This document shows positions 56,338 to 64,000 of a DNA stretch of 64,000 nt, one piece after another. The DNA comes from Kitasatospora sp. A2-31 (GTDB taxonomy: Bacteria; Actinomycetota; Actinomycetes; Streptomycetales; Streptomycetaceae), in NCBI RefSeq assembly GCF_022288725.1, contig NZ_JAKNTA010000007.1, forward strand, positions 385,640 to 449,639, written 5' to 3'. Both the position numbers and the translations under genes were made by a program. Each line of letters opens with the position of its first letter. The first letter of the stretch is position 1. The notes under the pieces were generated by a model. It was given only the letters and a program-made list of their open reading frames with translations, made no database searches and was not told the DNA's origin.

Positions 56338-59300
56338 GTGTCGGCAGCGGGCAAGGACGGCAACTCGGGGGCGCGTCGACCAAAGCCTGCACCGCCTCGC
56401 GTGCAGCGCTGGTTCCAGGAACGCCCCTCTCCGTTCCCGCACGAGCAGGAGGCGCTCGACCACGTCAAGGCGCTGATGCCGCAGGCGGAGCCCTTTCGGG
56501 CCTGGGCGACCTTTTCGTTCACGGCCGCCTCGGGCCGCACCAACGAGTGCGACCTGCTCATCCTCGTGCCGCGCGGCCTGTTCCTCGTGGAGCTCAAGGC
56601 GCACCCGGGGCGTCTCGTCAACAACGGGAGCACCTGGAACTTCCACGGCCCCGACCGGGTCCGCACGATCAACAATCCCCTGCACCTGACCGACCTCAAG
56701 TCCAAGGAACTGCGGGCCCGGCTGACCTGGGCCGCACAGACCTCCCACACAGGTGTCCGCATCCCGTTTGTCTCCCCGGCGGTGTTCCTGTCCGCTCCGA
56801 GCCTGCGATCCGAGCTCGACACCGTCCAGCAGACCAACGTCTACGGCCGCGACGACGGCGCCAGCGGCCTGCCCCGGATCTGGCAGGACTTCCTCGGCCT
56901 GCCCCCGCAGCGGGACTCCGAGGCTGCCCGGCGCGAGCGACTCGACCTGGCACGGGCGCTGCCCGACCTCATGAAGAGGATCGGCGTTCGGGCATCCACT
57001 GCCCACCTGAGCTTTGGTGACGGCTGGAACCTCGCCGGGCGCCCCCTCGACGGCGGCCCCACGTGGGAGGACCGTCTCGCCATCCGCGAGCAGCCCATCC
57101 GCGAGGAGGGCCGCGTCCGGGTCTACCTGGTGAGCCTCCAGGCAACCGCGGAGACCCGAAACTCGGTCGAACGAGCAGCCCGGCGCGAGTACCAGGTCCT
57201 CCAAGGCATCAGCCACCGCGGCATCGCCCAAGCCCGGGAGTTCCGCGACCACCAGGGTGGCCCGGCCATCCTCTTCAACCATCGCGCCTCCGACCTGCGC
57301 CTGGACGCCTATCTGGCCACCCACGGCGCCTCACTGACCCCCGACACCCGACTCGAGCTCGTTCGCCAGATCGCCGACGCGCTGCGCTACGCCCACCAGC
57401 GCTCGCTCTACCACCGCGCTCTCGCTGCCCGCTCGGTCTACGTCTCCTGCAAGCCCGACGGGTCCAGCCCGGTCGTGCGCATCGTCGACTGGCAGGTCGC
57501 CGCCCGCGACTTCGACAGCTCCTCGCACCCTTCTCTCGGCACCCCGAGTGCAGGCGGCGACCACGTCGAAAACGCCGCCCAGGTCTACCTGGCGCCGGAG
57601 TTCGACATGGAATTCGCCGACCCAGTCGACCTGGACATCTTCGGCCTCGGCGCCCTCACCCACCTGATCCTGAGCGGCGAACCGCCGGCCGAGCGCCGCA
57701 GCGCCATGATCGAGCGGCTGACGAACGATGGTGGGCTGCGCCCCTCGGCTGTGTCGGATGCCGTCTCGGAAGAACTCGACGGCCTCGTGTATCAGGCAAC
57801 CCGGGCAGACGTCGCCGAACGGCTCGAGTCGGTGGACCGGTTCCTGGACGAGCTCGACCGGATCGAGCACGCAGCGGCCACGGAAGCGCTGGCGCCCGCC
57901 GGCGTGGACCCTCTCATCGCGATGGCGGGGCAGAGTGTCGACGCGGAGTGGAGCGTCGAGAAGGTCCTCGGCATCGGGGCCACGGCCAGGGCTCTGCTCG
58001 TGCAGCGAGAAGTGGAAGATCTCAGCGGTACGATCCGGGTGGAACGGCGCGTGCTCAAGGTTTCCCTGGACGAGACCCGCGACGACCGCCTGGAGTCCGA
58101 GGCGGACGTACTGGCCAAGGTCGGCGGGGGTGCTGTGGTGCGGCTTCTCGCCGGCCCGCGCAAGATCCACGACCGGAGGGTGCTGGACCTCGAGTATGCA
58201 GGCGAGCGCTCACTCGGAGCCCGACTGCGTGGAGACGGGCGCCTGACGTATCACGAGCTGGAGCGTTTCGGCCGTGACCTCTTCACCGCCCTTGACCAGC
58301 TGGCCGGCAAGGGAGTGTGGCACCGCGACCTCAAGCCCGACAACTTCGGCGTGCTCCAACGGGCCGATCGCTCCTGGCAGCTTGTGCTTTTCGACTTCTC
58401 CCTCGCGGAGGCGTCGGAAAGGGACGTGAAGGCCGGCACCCGCGGCTACCTCGATCCGTTCCTCGACACGCCGCGCCGACCGGTCTTCGACAACCACGCC
58501 GAGTACTACGCCGCAGCGGTCACCCTGCACGAGATGGCGTCCGGCGAGCGCCCCCGCTGGGGCGACGAGATGACCGATCCCCGCACCACCGACGACGAAT
58601 ACCCGGTGATCGCGGAGGAAGTCTTCGAACCCGCCCTGAAGGACGGACTGACGGCGTTCTTCCGGCGGGCGCTGCATCGCGACGCTGACCGCCGCTTCGA
58701 CACCCTGCGGCAGATGCACGAGGCTTGGGAGTCCGTCTTCGCCAAGGCCGATGCGATGGCGCCCGACGACGAGGACGACGAGACGGAGGACCTGCAGGCG
58801 GCTCGCGACCGCGTTGCCGCGCAGGCCGAGCAGGACACCCTGCTCAAGGATGCCGGTCTCTCACCGCGCGCCCAGTCCGTCGCGAACTCGTTCGGCGCGA
58901 CCACGGTCGGGGAGCTTCTCAACGTACCGCTGCACCAGATCGCCCGGGCCCGTGGTGCGGGCGCGGTGATCCGTAAGGAGCTCAACCGTCGGCACAAGCA
59001 GTGGACAGCGAAGCTCCGCAAGACCGCTGCACCTGCCGTAAAGCCCGCAGGGAAGTCGGAGAGTGCGTCCACGGTCCCGCAGATCGACCTGGCAGAGCTG
59101 CCGGCGGACATGGCAGCCCGAGCCAGCATCGACGAGATCGCCGCTCACCTTGACCCGGGCCCGAACAGCAAGGGCTCGCGCAAGCGCGAGATCGTCAGGC
59201 TCACACTCGGCCTGCCCGGCGTGGACGGAGCGCTCTCCACACTGCCGGCCTGGTGCTCCCAGACGGATATCGCCAAGGCGTTGACCATCTCGCAGGCGAC

Positions 59301-60786
59301 CGTCTCGCGCAGCCACGTCGCCGCGATCCAGTCCTGGGCGGCCGATCCTTTCCTGACGAGTCTCAGGGAGGAAATCCTGGCGTTCGTCGCCGGATCAGGT
59401 CGGGTGGTCACCGCCCAGGAAGCCGCAACAGACCTGCGAATCCGCAAGGGGGTACGGGAGCAGGACCCGCAGCGCGCCGAGGCGCTGGCGCTCGCCGTGG
59501 TACGCGCGGCCGTCGAGGCGGAGGCCTGGCAGCAGAACAAGGCCGACGACGACCAGCCGCGGCTCGCGGTGCTTCGGCGAAACGGCAAGGTCTTCATCGC
59601 GTGCGAGTCCCTGTCAGGGACCAGCGACCCTAGCGCTCCCGAGCTCGCGGACTATGCACGGGCGCTCGGACAACAGGCGGATCGGCTTGCCCAGACCGAA
59701 CCCCTGCCGGACCGCGCCGTCGTGATTCGCGACCTGCGGTCCGTACCGGTGCCGTCGGGCATGACTCCCGTGTCGGACGGCCGCCTGGTGGCACTCGCCT
59801 CGGCAGCCGCTCAGGACGCCCTGTACTCACCGCGTCTCGAGCTCTACCCGAGAGGGCTCGGCCTCGCTCAGGCGATCCGTATCTCGCAGGCCGCCGCCGG
59901 TATCCGGCGCGACCGGGGTGCAACCGCGGATGAGCTGCTCGCCAAGGTGCGACTCCGCTTCCCTGATCTGGATCTGGCCGAGCCGACCGCGGTCGAGCTG
60001 GAAGAGGCTTTGGCCGAGGCGATGAAGCAGGCGCTTCAGCACGCGGGATTCGTCCTCGAATACGACGCGGAAACCAAGCGTTTCCGCGCGCCGGTTCCGG
60101 AGGGCGTCCGCTCCATGACCGCATCGGCGACCGCGACCACGCTGTTCCCGAGCGCGGCCGGCGTAGCCGCAGCGTCGGCGGCGGCCGGCCGAGACCCGAA
60201 GGCACTCCTTGGGGCCAAGCTGGACGACGCCCTTCGCCGCGGAGGCTTTCTAGCTCTGACTCTGCGAGGCAAGCACCTCCCCGGTGCCGCCGACCTCCTT
60301 GCCGCCGCGTACGGCGTGGAGCCGGTCTCGCTGGGCGGGCTTTTCCTCCGTGAGTTCCGCGCGCTGGCCACCGAGCACGGCACGGACTGGGGACGTGTCC
60401 TGACCATCGACACCAAGTTCACCGAGTCCGGCGAACTGCCGCGAGGGCTTGCGTCGTACGTCAGGGGCACCTGGGCCCGCGTCGGTGAACGCCTGCGCGA
60501 GCGACTCGAGACTGCCGGGCCGACAGACGTGCTCTTCCTCCACGATGCAGGTCTGGCTGCTCGATACCAGGACGCCGGCGGGCGGGAACTGCTGGTCACG
60601 CTGCAGAACGCGGCCCGTCGGGAGTTCGATGCCCCGCACGGCCTGTGGTTGCTTTGCCCGCAGGAGGCGCCCCACGAGAGCCCGCAACTGGACGGCATGA
60701 TCGTTGAGGTGCTCGGTGAGGCGGAGCGGGCCGTGCTGATCAAGGACTTCCTGGACGAGCTCCGGGTACGGAGCGCCGCTGCCTGA
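56338..60786 (+). CDS. pglW: BREX type 2 / Pgl serine-threonine protein kinase
   Basis: 1482 residues, close to the length I recall for Streptomyces PglW. GTG start after GGGAGGG. Domains: NERD-like nuclease fold at about 55-120 (TNECDLLILVPRGLFLVELK, with Asp72, Glu85 and Lys87). A degenerate kinase at about 265-510 (YHRALAARSVYV replaces HRD, and VDWQV replaces DFG). An apparently intact kinase at about 535-740 (LGIGATARALLV, Lys about 574, WHRDLKPDN at 661-669, FDFSLAEA at 685, GTRGYLDP). A long C-terminal part with helix-turn-helix-like ILAKALTISQATVSRSHVA-type sequence near 59280. In Pgl, PglW is a kinase required for resistance to phages such as phiC31. Followed by pglX after about 126 bases. 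Confidence 0.9.
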   Translation: MSAAGKDGNSGARRPKPAPPRVQRWFQERPSPFPHEQEALDHVKALMPQAEPFRAWATFSFTAASGRTNECDLLILVPRGLFLVELKAHPGRLVNNGSTWNFHGPDRVRTINNPLHLTDLKSKELRARLTWAAQTSHTGVRIPFVSPAVFLSAPSLRSELDTVQQTNVYGRDDGASGLPRIWQDFLGLPPQRDSEAARRERLDLARALPDLMKRIGVRASTAHLSFGDGWNLAGRPLDGGPTWEDRLAIREQPIREEGRVRVYLVSLQATAETRNSVERAARREYQVLQGISHRGIAQAREFRDHQGGPAILFNHRASDLRLDAYLATHGASLTPDTRLELVRQIADALRYAHQRSLYHRALAARSVYVSCKPDGSSPVVRIVDWQVAARDFDSSSHPSLGTPSAGGDHVENAAQVYLAPEFDMEFADPVDLDIFGLGALTHLILSGEPPAERRSAMIERLTNDGGLRPSAVSDAVSEELDGLVYQATRADVAERLESVDRFLDELDRIEHAAATEALAPAGVDPLIAMAGQSVDAEWSVEKVLGIGATARALLVQREVEDLSGTIRVERRVLKVSLDETRDDRLESEADVLAKVGGGAVVRLLAGPRKIHDRRVLDLEYAGERSLGARLRGDGRLTYHELERFGRDLFTALDQLAGKGVWHRDLKPDNFGVLQRADRSWQLVLFDFSLAEASERDVKAGTRGYLDPFLDTPRRPVFDNHAEYYAAAVTLHEMASGERPRWGDEMTDPRTTDDEYPVIAEEVFEPALKDGLTAFFRRALHRDADRRFDTLRQMHEAWESVFAKADAMAPDDEDDETEDLQAARDRVAAQAEQDTLLKDAGLSPRAQSVANSFGATTVGELLNVPLHQIARARGAGAVIRKELNRRHKQWTAKLRKTAAPAVKPAGKSESASTVPQIDLAELPADMAARASIDEIAAHLDPGPNSKGSRKREIVRLTLGLPGVDGALSTLPAWCSQTDIAKALTISQATVSRSHVAAIQSWAADPFLTSLREEILAFVAGSGRVVTAQEAATDLRIRKGVREQDPQRAEALALAVVRAAVEAEAWQQNKADDDQPRLAVLRRNGKVFIACESLSGTSDPSAPELADYARALGQQADRLAQTEPLPDRAVVIRDLRSVPVPSGMTPVSDGRLVALASAAAQDALYSPRLELYPRGLGLAQAIRISQAAAGIRRDRGATADELLAKVRLRFPDLDLAEPTAVELEEALAEAMKQALQHAGFVLEYDAETKRFRAPVPEGVRSMTASATATTLFPSAAGVAAASAAAGRDPKALLGAKLDDALRRGGFLALTLRGKHLPGAADLLAAAYGVEPVSLGGLFLREFRALATEHGTDWGRVLTIDTKFTESGELPRGLASYVRGTWARVGERLRERLETAGPTDVLFLHDAGLAARYQDAGGRELLVTLQNAARREFDAPHGLWLLCPQEAPHESPQLDGMIVEVLGEAERAVLIKDFLDELRVRSAAA

Positions 60787-60912
60787 CGAGACACGCCTCG
60801 GCGGCGGCCCTCGAGCTTCGAAACGCCGATCGTTCGGGTGCGCCGAACTGGCAAAATGGGGAACCGCACGGTCCGCTGGGGCCGACGGATGGACGGACAA
60901 GGGACGGGCGCT

Positions 60913-63900
60913 GTGACGGGTCGGGGAGTGGACCAGAACGAGCTGCTGAAGGACCTGCGCAAGCAGGTGGCGGCTCTGGAGGACGACCTGCGAGAGCGCA
61001 GCCAGGACGTACCGGAGTTCGCGGAGACGCTGGACGATGAGTACCAGCGTGCCCGGGCGGCTGAGCGCACGGCCGCCACGTACGAGAGCTGGCGCGAAGA
61101 GCGGATCACCCAAACTGCTGTCGCCTGGGTCCTCGGCACAGTGTTCGTCCGCTTCTGCGAGGACAACGGGCTGATCGAATGGCCGTGGATCGCCGGCCCC
61201 GGGGAGCGGCTGGCGGTCGCGGAGGAACGCCACGAGGCGTACTTCCGGGAGAACCCTGAGCAGAACGACCGCGACTGGCTCGTCGCCGCATTCGATCACC
61301 TTGCGGCGGCGAACGAGACGGCGGGAGGGCTCTTCGACCGCAACCACAACCCCCTGTGGGGGCTTACACCGAGTTACGAGGCGGCCCGGGCGCTGCTGGC
61401 GTTCTGGCGGCGGAGGGGCGAGGACGGCGAGGCGATCCACCTCTTCGAGAGCGAAGGCTGGGACACCCGTTTCCTCGGCGACCTATACCAGAACCTCAGT
61501 GAGCACGCACGGAAGACGTACGCACTGCTGCAGACTCCCGAGTTCGTGGAGGAGTTCATCCTCGACCTCACGCTCGAGCCGGCGGTGGAGGAGTTCGGAC
61601 TCTGGCCCGAGCTGACCATTCGCGAGAGCGAGTCGCGTCTCGTTGAGCGGCGGGGACTGCGGACGATCGACCCGGCGTGCGGCAGCGGGCACTTCCTGCT
61701 GGGGATCTTCCAGCGCCTGCTGGCGAAGTACCGGGAAGAAGCCGGGCCGGGCGTCGACGACTGGGCGAACGTGCGGGCCGCACTTGAGGCGGTGCACGGG
61801 TGTGACAAGAACCCGTTCGCGGTGAGCATCGCCCGCTTCCGGTTGCTGGTTGCGGCGCTGAAGGAGGCCGGGGTAGGGCGCCTGGACCAGGCACCGAAGT
61901 TCCCGATCAACGTCGCTGTCGGCGACTCACTGCTGCACGGACGAGGCGTCGGCAAGCGTAAGCAGAAGGGGAAGTCGGACGACGACCTGTTCTCGGCGAT
62001 GGGGGTGGCCGACGACGGGGACGAGGAGGAGTCGGAGGGGGCGTTCGCGTACTCGACGGAGGACGTGCACGAGTTCGTCCGTAGCTGCGACCTGCTGGGG
62101 CGGCATTCGTACCACGTGGTCGTCGGGAATCCTCCATACATCACCGTCAAGGACAAGCAGGAGAACGAAAACTATCGGGATATCTATGACGCATGCTCGG
62201 GAACGTATGCGTTGACTATTCCATTTGCTCAGCGGATCTTTGACTTGGCGACACGCGATCAGCGGGGTTACACGGGGCAGATCACTGCAAATTCGTTCAT
62301 GAAGCGCGAGTTTGGGAAGAAGCTAGTGGAGAGCTTTTTCCGGTCGGTTGTAAAGCTGACGCATGTTATTGACACATCTGGCGCCTACATCCCTGGGCAT
62401 GGCACCCCGACTGTGATCCTTATCGGGCGCAACACGGACCGAGGTTGGAATGACCCAATCCGGGCTGTACTTGGCGTGCGTGGGGAGCCGGGCCAGCCTG
62501 AGGATCCGGCGAATGGCATGGTCTGGCGTGCTATTGCAGCGCAGGTTCATGCTGTAAGCGAGTCCGACTGGGTTACCGTCGAAGATATCGCCCGAACTGA
62601 TCTGGGTAGCCATCCTTGGTCGCTTGCTGGCGGCGGGGCATCGCGCCTCACAGCCGCTTTGGACCACCAAGGTGCGCGGTTGAAGGCTCGCATCGAGAGG
62701 ATTGGCTTCTATGGTGACAGTCATGCCGACGAGGCATTCACTCTTCCCGCCAATGGCCGCTGGCCGAAGCTGGCAGAGGATCTTCACGCGAGGATAGGAG
62801 TTCGCGGTGACCAATCGCGGGACTGGTCCTTTAGTGGGTTCGACCTGACTGTTCTGCCGTATACTCCCCAGAAAGAAATCTTGGGGGATTCTGATCTCGG
62901 CGCGCCATTCGCCAGGCATTTTTGGCCGATGCGCTCCGATCTTTGGATGCGTGGAACATTTGGCGGTGGAACCTATCGGTCCGATGGGCGTCCGTGGTGG
63001 GCTTGGCATCAGCTTCCAAAGGATTCCGGAGCTCATGAATGGGCAATTTCCTTTGCATTTGTGGCGACTCATAATCACTTTGTGCTGGATAAGACTGGGA
63101 CGGTCTTCAATCGTTCCGCCCCGGTGATCAAGTTGCCGAAGGCAGTCTCCGAAATTGAGTTTCTGGGCTTGTTGGCCGTCCTTAACTCCTCGGCTGCCTG
63201 TTTTTGGCTGAAGCAGGTTTGTCATGATAAGGGAAGTCAGTCTGGCACTGGTGGATTTATGCATGACGAGTGGGAACGATTCTACGAGTTCACAGGGACG
63301 AAGCTTCAGGAATTCCCTCTTCCTTCGGTTATGCCGGTTGAGCTTGGTCGCGCTATGGAAGAATCTGCACGGGATCTGGCTTCATGGGAGCCCTCGATGA
63401 TCTCCGTATCCGGTGTGCCCAGCCGGAACATCCTTAATTCGGGTCGAGTTGCACACATGGCTATTCATCGTCGGATGATCGCGTTGCAGGAGGAGCTCGA
63501 CTGGCAGGTATATGGCGCGTATGGTCTGTTTGCGGACGTTGAATCTAAAGCTCTAACCGTTCCGGACCTCGGTGTCGTTCCGGAGATTGCTCTCGGTGAG
63601 CGCGCTTTCGAGATTGTGCTTGCTCGTAAGGTGGCAGCCGGTGATGCAGAGACGGTCTGGTTTGAGCGGCATGGCTCGGTTCCGGTCACGGAGATTCCCT
63701 CGTCCTGGCCCGAGTGGTATCGCGAGATCGTGCAGCGTCGGATCAATGCAATTGAGAAGCGCCGCGATATCGCGCTGATCGAGCGGCCTGAGTGCAAGCG
63801 TCGTTGGTCATCACCCACATGGGAGAAGAAGGAAGCCGAGGCTCTCCGTACCTGGCTGCTGGAGCGTTGTGAGCGTGAGGAGCTGTGGTTCCACGTCCGG

Positions 63901-64000
63901 GACGGCATGCGTCAGCCTCGTACGCTTACGCCGGCGCAGCTCGCAGACTTGTTCACTCGTGACGCCGATGTCCAGGCCAAGGTAGTCCAGCCCGGGCGGT
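60913..64000 (+). CDS. pglX: BREX type 2 / Pgl adenine-specific DNA methyltransferase, cut by window end
   Basis: About 1029 residues visible; the stop is outside. GTG 60913 follows AAGGGA; GTG 60928 is the alternative. Early part: TYESWREERITQTAVAWVLG, RFCEDNGLIEWPW. Motif I is TIDPACGSGHFLLGIF (Asp-Pro-Pro-type DPACGSG at about 253) and motif IV VVVGNPPYITVKDKQ (about 405-414), so it is a gamma-class N6-adenine methyltransferase. The target-recognition half from about 62150 is richer in A+T. In Pgl/BREX, PglX marks DNA, and the full system blocks phage replication; pglY and pglZ are expected beyond the window or elsewhere. Confidence 0.9.
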   Translation, partial: MTGRGVDQNELLKDLRKQVAALEDDLRERSQDVPEFAETLDDEYQRARAAERTAATYESWREERITQTAVAWVLGTVFVRFCEDNGLIEWPWIAGPGERLAVAEERHEAYFRENPEQNDRDWLVAAFDHLAAANETAGGLFDRNHNPLWGLTPSYEAARALLAFWRRRGEDGEAIHLFESEGWDTRFLGDLYQNLSEHARKTYALLQTPEFVEEFILDLTLEPAVEEFGLWPELTIRESESRLVERRGLRTIDPACGSGHFLLGIFQRLLAKYREEAGPGVDDWANVRAALEAVHGCDKNPFAVSIARFRLLVAALKEAGVGRLDQAPKFPINVAVGDSLLHGRGVGKRKQKGKSDDDLFSAMGVADDGDEEESEGAFAYSTEDVHEFVRSCDLLGRHSYHVVVGNPPYITVKDKQENENYRDIYDACSGTYALTIPFAQRIFDLATRDQRGYTGQITANSFMKREFGKKLVESFFRSVVKLTHVIDTSGAYIPGHGTPTVILIGRNTDRGWNDPIRAVLGVRGEPGQPEDPANGMVWRAIAAQVHAVSESDWVTVEDIARTDLGSHPWSLAGGGASRLTAALDHQGARLKARIERIGFYGDSHADEAFTLPANGRWPKLAEDLHARIGVRGDQSRDWSFSGFDLTVLPYTPQKEILGDSDLGAPFARHFWPMRSDLWMRGTFGGGTYRSDGRPWWAWHQLPKDSGAHEWAISFAFVATHNHFVLDKTGTVFNRSAPVIKLPKAVSEIEFLGLLAVLNSSAACFWLKQVCHDKGSQSGTGGFMHDEWERFYEFTGTKLQEFPLPSVMPVELGRAMEESARDLASWEPSMISVSGVPSRNILNSGRVAHMAIHRRMIALQEELDWQVYGAYGLFADVESKALTVPDLGVVPEIALGERAFEIVLARKVAAGDAETVWFERHGSVPVTEIPSSWPEWYREIVQRRINAIEKRRDIALIERPECKRRWSSPTWEKKEAEALRTWLLERCEREELWFHVRDGMRQPRTLTPAQLADLFTRDADVQAKVVQPGR

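Noticed and set aside
62323..63264. Minus-strand reading frame of 313 codons inside pglX
   Set aside because: Antisense to a strongly supported pglX frame; no start signals or family resemblance.
1..64000. CRISPR arrays, tRNA and rRNA genes
   Set aside because: No regularly spaced direct repeats and no recognisable tRNA cloverleaf or rRNA sequence were noticed; a dedicated scan was not possible.

Overview
The window is high-GC actinobacterial DNA, almost certainly Streptomyces or a close relative. The support is the strong GC3 bias, families typical of Streptomyces mobile elements (DUF317, DUF4913, DUF4259, SCO6880/SCO6881-like conjugation proteins) and the BREX type 2 / phage growth limitation genes pglW and pglX at the right end.

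Layout. (1) About 1-42,411, all on the minus strand: one long, tightly packed and largely translationally coupled array, read from about 42.4 kb down to the left edge. Its promoter-proximal part is an actinobacterial type IV secretion (conjugation) module: transglycosylase/NlpC-P60 (frameshifted), 2-TM pilin-like protein, VirB8-like protein, VirB6-like protein, SCO6880-like protein, VirB4-like ATPase and ParB-like protein. Further left are a VirD4-type coupling protein, a relaxase-like protein with a degenerate histidine motif, a PP-loop PAPS-reductase-like protein, an XF1762-like protein, two C5-cytosine methyltransferases, a DnaB N-domain-only protein, a RelE-like protein next to a DUF4913 protein, winged-helix proteins, an MFS transporter with a HAD hydrolase, and many small Ala-rich proteins of unknown function. 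(2) 42,412-42,722: a divergent control region with a perfect 30-bp inverted repeat. (3) 42.7-51.3 kb, plus strand: a DNA methyltransferase followed by a run of DUF317 and related genes, ended by a strong terminator. (4) 51.5-56.3 kb: a boundary zone with a DUF5655 nuclease-like gene, a YaaC-like gene, an apparently leaderless orphan gene, an IS630-type element with an internal deletion and an ISL3-type remnant. (5) 56.3-64.0 kb: pglW and a pglX cut by the window end, the start of a BREX type 2 (Pgl) phage-defence locus.

Most striking features not explained by ordinary annotation: (a) about 20 or more otherwise unrelated proteins of the element end in disordered tails carrying one recognisable short motif, roughly A-A-R-x-R-[ST] followed by small residues and prolines; (b) at least 16 genes have a good Shine-Dalgarno placed before ATC or CTG exactly where ATG or GTG is expected, including two cases where the family N-terminus fixes the start; (c) a repeated domain of about 75 residues recurs in seven genes; (d) a single hairpin-bearing region appears to launch about 42 kb of transcription to the left and about 9 kb to the right.

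The element looks like an integrated conjugative element or large plasmid segment carrying several methyltransferases, next to a defence island. Several frameshifts (NlpC/P60, the 33.7-34.1 kb gene, IS630) and two genes that run without a stop into their neighbours point to decay or to sequence errors. Translations, positions and motifs come from reading the sequence; family names are from memory of the families, without database searches.
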